DNA of 64,000 nt. Source: Pseudopithomyces maydicus (lineage: Eukaryota > Ascomycota > Dothideomycetes > Pleosporales > Didymosphaeriaceae). Shown piece by piece: positions 35,157 through 48,314 of this stretch; position 1 is the stretch's first letter, and each line of letters starts with the position of its first letter. Below the pieces are notes generated by a model. That model saw only the letters and a program-made list of their open reading frames with translations, was not told the DNA's origin and did not search any database. The DNA is taken from assembly GCA_026873275.1 (NCBI GenBank), contig JANTUC010000001.1, positions 3,286,001 through 3,350,000 on the forward strand, written 5' to 3'. A program made the translations under genes and the position numbers.

Positions 35157-36242
35157 ATGGCCATCTTGACCACCGACCCGGCTCCCCAGCCCCAGCCCAT
35201 CGACATCGAGGCATGGACCGTAGAGGCAGCCGCCGCGGCCATCAGCTCTGTCACTATTTCTACACCCGGCGATGGTGGAGCTGCGACCGTCAGCCTTCAG
35301 ATCCCACTCGATGACGTCTCGACCTCGGCCGCCCCTGGCGAACGTCCCACGTCGACCACCGCCGCGAAGGAGGGCGGATTCTACAAGCGCAAGGAGCCCA
35401 TCCGTCGGGATAGCTTGAAGCGCCGCGAGGCCCTGCTCAAAGGCAAGGAGGGCAGCCGGCGCAGGATGCGCTGGGAAAACGGTACGGGCCCCTCACCACC
35501 TCCCCTCCGGCACACCTTCCGCGGGACTTCCCCTCTCCTTTCTCTCCTACCTCACTAGACCAAACTGATCCCTCCTCTCCAGACCGCCTCCTCAGCAACC
35601 CCCACGTCGAGCCCCCGCAGCCCCGCGACTGGGAAGTCCACCCCACCCACCCTGTCCACCACGTCCCATACTACCTCGCGCCCCTCTGGGACGCCGGGCT
35701 CTCGCGCCAACAAACCGAGCGCAAAACCTCGGCCGCAACCGCTCAAGCCGCGACCCGCACCGTCGCGAAGAAGCCCTCCGCCCCGGGCATCGTGCCCAAG
35801 GAGCTCCGCGAGAAGCTGAAGCGCTCCCGCGGCGCGAAGGGGCTGCTCATGGACCTCGAGGTCGAGGTCCGGCGCTTCGTGCAGGAGTGCGAGGACGGGG
35901 AGCGGAGGCGCGCAGAGGAGGATGGGTTCGGGGATGTGGATTCGAGTGATGAGGAGGAGATTGTGTTTGTGGGGAGGGGAGGGAAGATGAGGGAGGGGAG
36001 GGGGAGCGCGAGGAGAGGCGCGAGATGATGCTGTTTGAGGCGGCGGAGGAGGATCAGGGGGCAGCTTTGGGAGGTGGCTTGTGCATCATATAGGGGTGTA
36101 TTATGGGTTGAAGACGTGGTCGGTTACGGTGGGGGAGCCCGCGAGGAGGGAGGCGTATGTTGGGTTGAAGGAGGGGAAGGGGAAGGGAGGCAGGAAGGGT
36201 ATGTGTGGGACGCTGCCGAGGCCGTTGTGGGGGTTGGTTTGA
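35157..36242 (+). CDS. R3H-associated N-terminal domain protein, two frame breaks
   Basis: Exon 1 is 35157-35481; a 101-nt intron; exon 2 begins 35583. The first part is open: RKEPIRRDSLKRREALLKGK, EGSRRRMRWENDRLLSNP, DWEVHPTHPVHHVPYYLAPL and KRSRGAKGLLMDLEVEVRRF are the conserved R3H-associated region. The frame then breaks at two GGGGG runs (36000-36004 and 36057-36061). Adding one G to each yields a clean continuation through GRWLVHHIGVYYGLKTWSVT and VGEPARREAYVGL to a stop at 36240-36242, about 328 residues in all. R3H domains bind single-stranded nucleic acid, so a nucleic-acid-linked role is plausible. As sequenced, the frame would stop at 36028, cutting off the most conserved C-terminal block. 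Confidence 0.83.
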
Positions 36243-39200
36243 GTGGTATGTTGATGAGTTGAAAGAGGGTGGAATTATTGACAGATACATACACGTGCGG
36301 TGGGTTTGTAGATTCGAGGCTTCTGGTTATCGTCTCCGGATCGGTAGGTTCACCAGCTGGTTCAGATGGTGACTGCAATACACATTGTTTTGTTTGGTCA
36401 ATCGTTCTCACCGCTCTCACTTCGAATGTAATAACGCGCAGTTTCGTCCGTAGCTCTAATAATGCATCTGGGCATGATCTTATGAACGACAGAACTGAAG
36501 TAATACTAATTAACATTTGTGCGGATGGGGAAACGGTTGGTGGATAATTAATGCATTCTTACATGTATTTCACGTTCACACAAAATCCAAAACCACCACT
36601 ATACATGCAACTTTCAAAAATTGAAACAAAAGTACCGTACACTTTTCTTCTCCAAATCCGAACTAAAATGCAATCATACTAAAATTAAAAATTCTAACCT
36701 AACAAACTACGATGCCCTCCTACCTCCACGTACTATACTATCTCAACCTGTCCTTGAACAAACATCCTAGCAACTCTCGAATCGCTGACACGAGAAACAC
36801 CATCATCCATCAACCGGAGAACCAAACCCACCCACCTACCCAATCCAGTCCCCTCCACGTGCCCCCTACCTCACATGTACAATGCACATGTCCATCCCAG
36901 ACCCGCCAACCAGGTCCCCCTTCTCCCCAACCCAACACACTTCCACATGCACATAAGAATCCCTACGTCACTCTATCATGCGCATTCCGCGACCATGGCT
37001 CTTGCTTGGCTACATAGTTATGCATGTATCGAGATAGGTAGATAGTTAATTAGGTAGGTAGGTAGATAGGGCACCGCATGTATGATCAGCGCAGGGGGGT
37101 TGTGTTGGGTTGGGACCTGTAGAAGGAAGGATGCAACGGACTCCGGTGAGGAAGCGCATGTCCGTGTTTCAGATTCACGCGAGGTTGCGCGCGTGGTCCG
37201 GGGAATTGTTGGTTGGCTTCTGGAAGGGTGCCTTTGTGGGTATGGTATGGTGTGGGTGTTGGGTTGGTGTGTATGGGATGGTAGGGGGAGGGGGTGATTA
37301 TGTAAATGAGGAAGGGAGCGTGGGTGGGTGGTTTGTTGGCGAAAAGAGGGGCAGGGGGGCGTTTGATATCTGGATGGGCGAGAGTCTAAGAGATAGGTAT
37401 GGATTTCACAAATGTGTTTTATAAGTGTGCTTATGTCTGGGTAGGTGTACATTAATATAGATACGTAAGTGTGGTGCTGGTGTGTGTGTTTGGATGATAC
37501 TTAGCGTATTGCCTGATATTCATAGACGTTTTTCAATATAGCGTCTTCGCTGTGGTATAGTGTTGTTATGGGATAGGTTTGTCTGATTGTATATACAATG
37601 ACTTAATAATAGTGTGTTCAAAGTCAGGGAAAGGGAAAGATAAGGATTGCATCAACTTCCCAGCAACGAGCAATATAAGCAAAAAATCAGCAAAAAGCGA
37701 ACGTAGTACAGTGATTTATGTCAAAGTGTCGTTTCAGAAGCGTTGATCTTCTGTATCGTACTTTCGAAGAAAGTAGAAGTTATGTGTTGTAGTTTCACAG
37801 TATATACATGATTTAGTACATGCGAACTTTGCAACATTCATACATGTCTATATTTTGTATAGTGATGAATTTCATTAACAAGAACTATGCTCATACTTTC
37901 GATTCACACTGACTGAATCGGAATATGTTCAGTGATAGGATAGACCTACTTCACTGGATCGGACGCTCTTTCCCTAAGCATAGCCATACCATCGTCCACC
38001 ATTGCTACACACACCAAGTTCTCTCTCACAAGTCGAGCGAAGACTCATGCAACACACCCAACAATCACCAATTCAAAACATTACGAACTCCATCATCATT
38101 TCCTAGTCGAGAGATAATCCACTCAACATCCACACCACATGCATATTCTTCAAATTAACATCATTTCCCGAAGTAATTGAGTTCTTACCATTTCATCTAC
38201 AGCCCAACTATGCCGTAATATCTTTTTCTTTTTCACCCTCATCACACAAATAATTTCATTTCATCTCATGCCATCCCGGCAGCAAGCAACGTACGATACG
38301 ATCCCATCTACCCGGAAAAGCAGCACTAGATCACCGCCCTCGATCCACGCGAGATTTCCAATATTCCAACCCACAGCATTTACCCCGAGGCACATCATCA
38401 CATCATGCCATACCCATACATACATACCGTGCTCTCCCGCAACCTCCTGCAAGGTACGTGTTGGCAAAGAGGCACAGGCATATGTAGGCGCAGGGCAGGG
38501 TAGCCCCAGCACGGCCCTCTCGATCCCGACTCTACGTACCCTTTTCTTCTTACCATCCTTGCAACGGGACGTGTGATGTCGCTTGCAGAAGGCCCAAGGG
38601 ACAAAAGCATTGCGCGCCCCGCCGCATCAATAAGTGTGTTATCCCAAAGCGCTCACCCCTTTACTGCTTTGGGGCGTGCCGTCCCTAAACGCGCACATAT
38701 ATCTGTGTTCGAGATGGAAAGGGAAGCGCGTGCCGTGCGAGTACCTACTGTACATACGCGCGATTGGAGATGCCCATCGCGCGAGATGAAATTGAGATGA
38801 GATGGATAGCGCAAACGCTTCCATACACGCGTGCCGTGTGGTGTGGGCTGCGCTGCGCTGCGGCGTGCGGTGGTGAGGCGGCGTTTTGGGCACTCGCCCG
38901 ATCCCATCATCTGATGCGTGTCCGCCTCTTTCTCACGTCGGCTACTGCCCTCGCCGACTGACGGCTCACGTCAACCCAACACAAGCGCGATCTTGATATT
39001 TTGCCTTATGGCTGGCCTGGAGAAGGATGGAATCCACTTGCGCTTGCGCGCATGCGAGTGGTGAGGCGCGGCATGCATGCAGGCGCGCCCGTCGCGGCTG
39101 TGCTGCAGGTAGTCTAGTGCATTTGTCCCAAATATATCCCCTACCGACATTCACAAGTTCTAGGAAGTACGCGAAGCAGATGCACTAGACGGATGAGGCC

Positions 39201-42200
39201 TAGCAAATCGGTAGCCCGCTGTGTGTGCTGTGTGTGCTGGTTGTCGTATATGTAATATATCGGGCATGGCTCACAGGCGGTGCAGAATGAATGCAGTGGG
39301 TGTTAGTTGGCATATATTGGCGATGCGCCAACATACAAGGCGATGGACGTGGTTGGGTTGGACGAGCTCGCTAGACACGTGAGAAGCTAGTTCGCTGGGG
39401 CCGGAAAAGCATCTCGGGGATCCTTCTTGGGCGTCTGGCCCCAAGATGCAGTATGCCGGAATACCTACCTACTGTTGAGGCATCGGGATTAGATAATTAG
39501 GTAGTAGCACGCGACAGTGCCGAAAGAGCATGTGGGCACGATCGACTGGGCAGTCGTCTGGAAGTGGGAGCTGGAGGCGGGACGATGCTGAGATGGAGCG
39601 ATTGTCCAAATGCTTAGTCACCTCCTTTACAGTGTGACTGTTTAGATGCATGACCGTTGAGAGCTTGACCCCGCGATGATGTGAGAGATTCGTATAGCAG
39701 AGTATAATGAAAGCTTCGTCACAGAGAGTTCGAGAAGATGCAAGTGATGTGGACCCTGATCGGCCGAACACGCAAGCTACCCCCACAACTACGGACGTCG
39801 CAATTGAAGATCTGATGTTCTAGAGCAACAAGCGGGCATCGACTGACTTCATCATGAAGAGTGGTAGGTAAAGGCAGCAAGCGCAGACCCACGCATGGAA
39901 GGCCTTTTGGTGAGGCGTGTGACGTTTCGTGGTGCTGGGTCGGTAGTTCGCCTTCGTTCATGCGACGGGGAAACGAAACAGGATAAGATGGGGCTGAGAG
40001 GATGCCTGCATTGTCTCACGAGGAGAATTAAGACGCTGAGCATTGCTCGGGAATAATTGACAGCGTGGGTTAGATTAACGTGTTTCGAAACGTCTATGCA
40101 TACCGAACATACGATATCGGAATACCTAGAAAATATGATATGGAGGCAATTGTAAGCCTATCAGTCGACCTCGAATGGAAGATCAACCATGGCGAGTGTG
40201 TCGGGAAGACAAGTAATCAGCTTATCCGTCGTATGCATAATGTATGGCGATACATCGGAGGGAGTACCTTGCGAGTACCAAGGTCCGTCAAGGTACGGTA
40301 GACCGATGTTGTAATGCTGAGTATAGGAACTGTCGAACACGATGGATAGTCTATGTATGAAGTCCGATGGTTCGCGGCGCTGACTTGCACCGATGTTCCG
40401 CGAACAGAGTACAAGTGTGATTTCGTGTAAATGAAACAACGGTACGCACTAGGCTTTAGTATCCACTGGGGAGCCGACAGGAAATGAGTGTTCAGAGGAT
40501 GAACAGTGACAGGTTCTGTACATGAATCAGATAAACTGGTTACTTTTGGACAGCCTACTGAGTTTCGACGGGAGAACGATGGTGTTCGCGGGAAGCGTGA
40601 TGAGGGGACAGGTAGACCGAGAATTTGGACGGAGAGAGCTTGTAGACCATACCGAACTAAACTTGGTCCGTCATCCTGAATGGTTCTCACTTGTAATCAC
40701 CAAACTCTGCTACGACTCTGGAGTTCACAAGTTGTGTCCCTAGCTGCTAGTCCCCGAGGTGCTTGACGACATGAGCAGATGGATTGCTCACGAGCGAACT
40801 CTATTTCATTGTTTCTACGTCTATGGCGGCTCTCGGTTACAGCTCTGTTCTAAGCGGTGGGAGGCGGCAGCACGGAGAGGATTGGGCTCGCTGGCAAAGA
40901 CGAATGGTGAGACGGAGCCGGCGCGGTTACTACTCAGCAGGTGAAATGAGAGAAGTGGAACTCGGTTTTGACGAGTGACAGCAACGCCATCAGCACACAG
41001 CCAAGCAGCTGTCACAAAGTGGGCTCAAACTTGTGTTCACGTGTTGCACAGGCAAAAGAGCGCCCAGTGAGGAAACGCCCGGTTTCAAGTGCGCGGTAGT
41101 CGTGTATTGTCCGTCACCATGGTATCCGCTACCGTGGGAAACGATAGAATGGATATGGGTGGCGTGGACGCTGACAGAAATCAATACTCGGGCACTGGAT
41201 TGAGTTGAGGCAGCTGGGACGGCGGCGTTAGCAGCGCGTTGGTCGAATTTCGGCAGAAATGGCAGCTGCAGGCCCGGCTGCATGGCGATAAAGAGAGGGC
41301 AGTCAGCCGGGAGGAGGAGATCCCACCCCCACCGCATGGGCAGGCGGCCAGCCACTGGCATCGGGGATGGGAATTGGGGCTGGGGCTCTGGATGCAGGTC
41401 AATCAAAGGATAGATGATGTGTGAAGCGTCGCTCGCGGGGAGCGAGCAGCCGTCGACGGGCAGGTGCGAGTGGGAGCACGAGGGGAGGGTGGCGCCTTCC
41501 CGAAATGAAGGATGAGGCAGGGGCGAGCGGGCCTCTCGCTGAATGGCCGACGCCGGCTTTGCGTCCTCAGGCTGCTGTGCTGGATGCTCGACGGCACACT
41601 TGGGCTTTCAACACGACACGGGAACTGGCAAGGCTCGCATCGCAGCGATCGACAGCTCACACGCCGCGGCGTTCGTGCCCGTGGGCGACCATGCGCGCGA
41701 GTGAAGGTGCTCGACGATGTCTGCGCTGCAGCCGCCCTGGCGGCGATATTGACTCGGCCCAGGGACCCTGACCACACCCCGGTCGCCATGTTTGCAACCT
41801 GGAGCACAGCCTGCTCCCACGAAACACTGACGGTGGAAATCATCTGCGCCCGCGCGGAGTACAGAGTGCGCACGTTGCCCATACAAGGCGACCTTCTCCG
41901 CTGCCGCCTCTCCTGCGTCCGCACCGTTTCTCAGTCTCGTCGCACCCAGCCCTGGTGGCGTCCATGCTCTTGCGCTGCGCTGCTCGGCCCTCTTCTGCGC
42001 TGCTCTGCTCTGCTCCCATCTCGTCCTGTGCCGTGTCACCCCAAGCTGCACCCATTCACCCTCCGCCTTCGCGTGATCCTGCCGCCCAGCGGCTGCCGTC
42101 GCTATTTTTGCGCTATCGAAAGCGGCGCCCCGAATCTCCCGTTCAGAGGCGTGGCCCGGCCTAGGGACCCGCTTTTGAGCAGGACTCCGCAAGGCACCGC

Positions 42201-42923
42201 TGCTAGCGACTCGCTGCTTTGGCAGCCCCCTGCGAGCTCATTTGGCGAAACTCTGTCCGCGAGGCCTGGGCGTCCTGCTCGCCGTTGGAGAGAGGGTCGC
42301 ACGCTTCTCTCCCTTCCTTACCCCGTCAACAAGACCCACCGTCCCTCTTCCTCGCCCTCGACAATCCTCGACCGGGACCGCATACCAGCACTTTTCGCCG
42401 TGCTGTGTGCTCCTCCTCCCCACGTCGCAGCCCGCCCGCCAGAACGAGCCGCTCTCCCTCTCCTAACCCTTCGCTGCTTACCACCGCCGCCGCCCTCGGG
42501 CACACGCTCCCTTCCCACGCCAACGCAATTCCCTTTTCGCTGCCTCGAACCTCGCGTCCTTTGCAGTCGTTCATTTGTCGCAAATTGCTTCTGGTCCCGC
42601 CTCGCACGTCGTCCAACAAGCCCCGGGACAAAAGCCTTGCGCCGAAATAGCTCTGTTCCTTTGTCGTCTGCGACACCCACGACAAGCCACTCAGAGAAAT
42701 TAAATCGCCAGGCTCCTCTTTGTTGTCGGTTGAAAGCTGGACGTCCATTGGGCTTTTGTTAGATCGGCCCTATAGACCACTGTCGTGGCACTCCTCGCAA
42801 AATCAGGAACGACTCGTCCAAACATGACGGCATAGGCCGACTCGACGGCTCTGTTTTCTCGCGTCGACGCTGCATCTGAATTGCCCAGAGCATCGTCCCC
42901 CTTCGAGCTGCACTGTCAGCTTA

Positions 42924-42979
42924 GTGAGTTTCCTGGGAGCTCCATCATCGAGACCCCAGGCCGTCTAACGCCTCTGCAG
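42924..42979 (+). other. Putative 5'-UTR intron of MSB2
   Basis: A 56-nt segment with all fungal intron marks: donor GTGAGT, branch TCTAAC and acceptor CTGCAG. It lies 193 bp before the MSB2 start codon in noncoding sequence. Confidence 0.6.
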
Positions 42980-43043
42980 GTCCATTCATTACATTTGTAT
43001 CCTTGATTCGTCAAGTCCACTCGTTTACACATCAGTCCTGACC

Positions 43044-43090
43044 GTACGTATCACGTCGCCATACTCGTGCGCGTCTGACCCGACTGGTAG
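43044..43090 (+). other. Second putative 5'-UTR intron of MSB2
   Basis: A 47-nt segment with donor GTACGT, a TCTGAC branch and a TAG acceptor, located between the first leader intron and the start codon. Less certain than the first. Confidence 0.45.
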
Positions 43091-43172
43091 ATTCTGGGTT
43101 TCTTAACTTTAGTTTCGATCCCCTCGAGACACCGTACATATTACGCCTTAGTGATTGAAGATAATATTAAAT

Positions 43173-46100
43173 ATGCCGCGATCCACAACAACATGGGCAT
43201 TGGCCCTCCTGCTGTCTAGCATGTCTGGTCCTATGTTGACCACGGCGGATGCCTTGCCAGCAGGCCCACATCAGACGCAAAACCGACCACGGTACTACTT
43301 CCCGCGGCACGTCAAGCGACAGTTCGCCAATACGACCGAACCTGTAACAGCTCCAGAGCCAACTCCCGAGCTGCCTTTGCCTTCCAGCTCAACACTGGAC
43401 CCGGCGCAATCATCAGCAGACGATCGATCCGCCGAAATATCGGGATTCTTCGAGTCGCTACTGCATTTGAGCCCAGCTCCTACTTCTTCTGAGGTTGTCG
43501 AGACCGTCGTAGTCTCACCCTCGCCTCTCTCTAGCGCCGAGGAGGTGATTCCTGTCCCAGTACCGGTCACACCCATCCCTGAAACCCCTTTACCCTCGTC
43601 TAGCGTAGAGGTTGGCTCAACGAATGGCGTACCCTCCGAACCTGTTCTTCCAACAACTTCTAGCCCGGCACCGGAACCGACTCCATCAGTGTCCAGTGTG
43701 GAATCGGTTGCTCCAGTCGTCACGCCAACTCCCTCACCTTCTCCTATCCCGGTACCGACACCAGAACCATCAACTCCCTCGTTTGGCTCTACCGGTGGTG
43801 TGCCCGAATCGCCTGTGCTTCCTACAACAAGCGCTCCGGAGCCGTCTAGCTCCATTGAGGTGGCCCCATCCTCCGCTCAACCGACTTCCAGCGAAGTTAT
43901 TCCTTCCGCTGAGCCGCCTGTCGTAGGATCTACTAACGGAATCCCTTCCTCGATTGTGACTCCCACAACAAATGCAGGTGGCATAGGATCGACGGGTGGA
44001 CTGCCATCGACTATCGTTTCGCCCACCTCGGCTGTAGTTCCCGAGACTAGTGAGCCAATCGAATCCAGTGTTGGTTCGACTGCTGGGATCCCATCTTCAG
44101 TTGTGCAACCTACCAGCTCCGCAACACCTATTGCAAGCCAGCCCGCTGAGTCCAGCGTTGCCTCAACAGGCGGGGTTCCTTCGTCGATTGTCCAGCCCAC
44201 CAGCGCGGTGGTTCCCGAGGTCAGCGAGCCTGCTCAGTCCAGCATCGCCTCGACAGGCGGTATTCCCTCATCAATCGTTCAGCCTACGAGCGCGGTGATT
44301 CCCGAGGTCAGCGAGCCTGCTCAGTCCAGCATTGCCTCGACAGGCGGTGTTCCCTCGTCAATTGTCCAGCCCACCAGCGCGGTGGTCCCCGAGGTCAGCG
44401 AGCCCGCCCAGTCTAGCGTTGCCTCTACAGGCGGCATCCCGACTGAGATTGTCACTCCTACGAGCTCCGCAGCTCCAGCCGTCAGCGAACCTGCCCAGAC
44501 TCCCGTAACCTCTACCGGAGGCGCCCAGAATCCGCCTATCCAGTCAAGCGTCGGTTCCACTGATGGAGTTCCTTCGTCAATTGTGGTCCCTACCTCGGCA
44601 GCTGTGCCCAATGAGTCGTTGGTTTCGTCTAATGTCCCTGTCCAGTCCTCAGACGTGGCTTCGAGTGGAGGCATTCCTGGATCCATTGTCTCGCCCACAC
44701 CTTCACCTGTTACCCAGGAGCCTAGCTCTAGTGCACCCTCGACGATCCTTGGACCGTTCATCATTCCTGGCTCGACAGGCAGTGTTCCAGCTTCAGAGCC
44801 CCAGCCAACCCAATCAGCCCCTGTTTCTAGCAATGTCGATGGTCTCTTCGGTCCTAGTGGTATTCTTCCAACTGGCATTCTGCCCTCCCTTCCAGTCGAT
44901 TCTCTCTTGAGCAGCCTTACTGGGGAACTGCCTCTCCCAACAGGCATTCTCCCCTCGGACACTGCTGCCGTATCAAGCGTTGTCCCATCGCTTACTGGTG
45001 AATTGCCTCTACCAACAGGCATTCTTCCCTCGGACACTGCCGTATCGAGCATTATTTCATCTCTTACTGGCGAATTGCCTCTTCCCACTGGGGTTTTGCC
45101 CATCACCTCTCAGTCTAGTGTAGATGAGACTGTTCAGCCGACCGAAGGTGTACCTTCTGCTTCCGAAACTGTTATCCCGTCCCAGCCTACGGGATCGGCG
45201 GGTGGAATCCCCAGCAGTATTGTGCTCCCAACCAGCGACATTAGTCTCTCCTCCGAGATACCGCTGACCTCGTCTGCAAGCGGCATCACGGTTGGAATTA
45301 CTACAGCGTTGGGTACTGGCGCGACAAGCCCGACAATAGCACCTTCGCCAACTAGCTCCGACGTTATCCCCACTTCCGAGACCAACAGTGACACTGTGCT
45401 CCTCCCTGGTGTCTCGTCTCTCTTGTCATCCGTGGTTGGTGACGTGTCCTCGATCTTGTCGTCGGTCGTGTCTGATGTTACCTCCGTTCTCAACCCAACT
45501 GAACCGACTGCTACAGAAATTACCCCTACACCCACTGCATCAGGGATCAGTGACCCAACACTGGGCCCTACTGCACCCACGGTTACGGGCATCCCTACTT
45601 CGGAGCCGTCGAGCGAGCCTACACTCCTCCCAACTGGAAGTCTTTCCCTGCCAGACCTCTCTAGTGTCATTTCCAGCATTATTACGGATGTATCCAGCAT
45701 CTTGTCGCTTCCCTCGGAGGTCCCCACCCTCACTGCGCCCACAGAGAGTATTCCTACTATAATACCCACTGGTACTGGTGCCACTACTCTTGAACCCTCA
45801 ACCTCCACGGATTCGATGGTATCGATCCCAACATCTGAATCTACATCGTCTGCTCCTACCGAAGCCCCTACATCGGGCCCAACTGATGGAACAACTGTGT
45901 CCGGTATCACGCCTACCGGCTCGGTAAGCGGCACTGGTGTTGAGAGTTCCGTGCCTCTGCCCACCGGCACCGAGGTCAGCACGTCATCCGGTCCTTCTGA
46001 GACAAGTGGTTCATCATTGATTCCTACCGAGACTGCTGCCACACCTTCTGCGCCTACTTCAGCACCTACGCAAATCTCAACCGGCACTGGCATCTCTTCT

Positions 46101-47218
46101 GATCCTACCAATGTAACAAGTGTCCCACTTCCGTCAAGCGAACCGGTGATTTCTACCTCAGAGACCAAGTCGGCAGATCCTATCACGACATCTACCCCTA
46201 CCCAGGATACCAGCCCTGTCGTCACTACACCCCCTCCTCGAAGCCACTTCCTCCTCAGTCGCTTGCTCCTGTCACTACCGATGATGCCACAACCCTGGCC
46301 CCACCCAGCAGTATCATTGCGCAAACTACCTTCAGCACTGCATCGCAGTCCGCCATGCCCAGCAATGTCGCACCTTGGATCCAGCCGCCGAATGGCATGC
46401 CTTCAGAAGTACCTAAGAACATGTTCTTGGGTCAGATTGCGTTCGATTATGGGCTCAACTACAACTTCGTCGCTTCAAGCCAAGGTAGCAACCAGATTTT
46501 CACCTTCCTCCGGGAAGCTATTGCGCAAGCGATCGGTGTTCCGACGGACCAAGTCATCAACTACGGTCTCCGGGCTGCTGACACCACTCAATACAAGGGC
46601 TGGGTCACGACCCTTGCCGTGTTCATGATTCCCCAGGACAAGAACACGACATTGCAAGTACAAATTGGCCAGCCTGCGTCCAAATTCTTCCACAATGTCG
46701 ACGAACAGGGCAACCCTCGCAAGGTCGTTAACGACCTGACTGCTCTTGTGGATCCCACCTGGCCCCTGCCGTATGGCTCGCTCCCTGATGGTACCTCGGC
46801 CCCTGATACCAACCAGAACAACCAGGACCCGGCCTCAAGTGATGTCAGCGGTCACGGTGGTGCACTCCCAGGAGATACCACAGGTAGCCGCAAGGTCAGT
46901 CCTACGAGTGCTGGAATCGCTACCGGTGCTGTTTTGGCCGCTGTGGCGTATGGTGCCGCCATGTTCTTCGTTGCCCGCCGTTACCGAAACAAGAAAGCGG
47001 CTCATCGTCGATCCAGCTCGATTCCAAGCACCAGCCGCTACACGTACGGCTCTGTGGGTGGAGGCAACTGGATGTCAGGCGCTCGGAACGGGAGACTGAC
47101 GCCTACTGGTCCCGGGAGCCGTGGAAGCCGAGGCAGCAGCAGCAGCAACGGCCGTAGCGTCCGAACCCAGCAAATCTCAGCTCCTGTCATGGCTGAAAAC
47201 TCACTCGGCTGGAACTGA
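43173..47218 (+). CDS. MSB2: MSB2-like signalling mucin, one frame break
   Basis: Begins MPRSTTTWALALLLSSMSGP, a signal peptide. About 1,000 residues of Ser/Thr/Pro-rich, mucin-like sequence with two internal tandem repeats follow. Next is a folded extracellular membrane-proximal block: NVAPWIQPPNGMPSEVPKNM, FLGQIAFDYGLNYNFVA, FLREAIAQAIGVPTDQV and GLRAADTTQYKGWVTTLAVF. A single membrane helix AGIATGAVLAAVAYGAAMFF, the basic stop RRYRNKKAAHRR and a short cytoplasmic tail end the protein. This is the layout of fungal Msb2, a surface sensor feeding Cdc42 and the Kss1/Pmk1-type MAPK pathway for filamentous and invasive growth. The mucin and folded parts lie in different frames; one extra C in the CCCCC run at 46230-46234 joins them exactly (TTPPSSKPLPPQS), giving about 1,349 residues. 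No intron can bridge it plausibly. Confidence 0.88.
44160..44420 (+). repeat. Coding tandem repeat, three 87-nt units in MSB2
   Basis: Three nearly identical 29-residue units built on STGGIPSSIVQPTSAV and PEVSEPAQSS. Diverged copies extend on both sides, roughly 43920-44700. The mucin-like repeats offer many O-mannosylation sites. Confidence 0.85.
44909..45097 (+). repeat. Second coding repeat in MSB2
   Basis: Three copies of a unit centred on SLTGELPLPTGILPSDTA, differing from the first repeat family. Found just downstream of it in the same mucin domain. Confidence 0.8.
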
Positions 47219-48314
47219 TATCCGACTTGGGCGTTGAAAAAAAAGCCATCTCTTTGCGCGCAGTTATATCATATCCAGACAGACAGGTCAAGCGTTCACC
47301 TGGCACATGACATGCGAGGGCCAACCAAAACCCTTCACGTGTAATTATTCTGCGGTCATCACGTCTCTACACAAGCTCAGCGCGACCAGGCTTGTCTAAG
47401 CTGGCCCAAGGCTGCAGTGGGGATACGATCTGCATTCTTAACGTTCGGACACTCTCTTTAACACCCGTACTATCTTAACTTTTTTAGTATTCGACTATAA
47501 CCTGATCTTTTCTTGAGTCAGTACATTTTTTTGTTCTTAGATACCTGTCTATGCCGGCAGGCTAGACATTTGTTTTTTGTTTTCGCAGTGGAGATATTGA
47601 GAAGATTGATTGAGGAATCTACATGTTGTCGAGCATTTAGTAGCATCTGCATGGAGCGGTAGCATGAAGGAAGCAGAACGGCTTGTGGGGATGTTAAACG
47701 TAAATATTGAATGTATGTAGAGAAGTGAATCGTCAGAATCAAAAAGTTGAACGACCATCTTGTGCTGTTGGTGACGGTGGCTGTTTCGGGTTTGAATGTG
47801 CGTGTGCGTGATGGCGATGTAGCCCTGGAGATGTGCAGATTTTCCGTGTAAGGCGCCGTGTTTGGCAGGGGCTCTTCTACGTACGAAGCAAAAAGTAGAA
47901 TACATGCTTTGTTCGCCTTGGCCGGCTGCTTAATTCTGGCGACAGGAAATAACACGGCAATACCCGAGTCTCAACGCACAAGTGCAGCGGAAAACAAGCC
48001 AAACGGGCAATTGAGGAGGGCGATGCGGCGTTTGGCTGAGGTTCACTCTTTGGGGAAGGATCCACTCTGGTCCCTCGATCTCTTGGCAGGCAACACCGAG
48101 CCCACATGTCCACACCTAAGCAACGCAACCGCAACTTGTCCACAGCTCCACGCCGACCCGTTCCTCTTTCTTTCGCGACCAATCCACATTCCCTGGAGTG
48201 CAATTGCCTGGTTGGACTTGTTAAGCACCCAAGACCTGCGCGCCAGACGGGCTTTAAGTAGCCACGTCTTTATAATTCCACCCCTCCGCTCACCACCCAC
48301 CACGAGCTTCCACA
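47219..48314. other. Intergenic region between MSB2 and SEC27
   Basis: About 1.1 kb; no coding frame with domain support. The first half is AT-rich (MSB2 3' end); the last few hundred bases are the SEC27 promoter. Confidence 0.55.

Larger units (their letters stand above)
36243..43172. other. Gene-poor 6.9-kb region upstream of MSB2
   Basis: No frame in this stretch has a recognisable domain, biased codon pattern or convincing splice set. It contains simple-sequence patches (GTAG/ATAG steps around 37030-37070; TGTGTGCTG around 39218-39240; CTCTG repeats around 41985-42012) and becomes GC-rich from about 41400. A 416-codon frame at 41512-42762 is rejected as a chance opening. The last ~500 bases look like a spliced 5' leader for MSB2. 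Confidence 0.5.

Noticed and set aside
41512..42762. A 416-codon plus-strand frame upstream of MSB2
   Set aside because: No domain, composition shifts with local GC content, equally long frames exist on the opposite strand, and it overlaps the presumed MSB2 promoter and leader.
43920..44700. Regular repeats that could suggest a CRISPR-like array
   Set aside because: They are in-frame coding tandem repeats with no unique spacers, in a eukaryotic mucin gene.
43295..46324. Long minus-strand frames antisense to MSB2 (up to 396 codons)
   Set aside because: Gly/Val/Ser-rich mirror images of the repetitive mucin coding sequence; no independent features.
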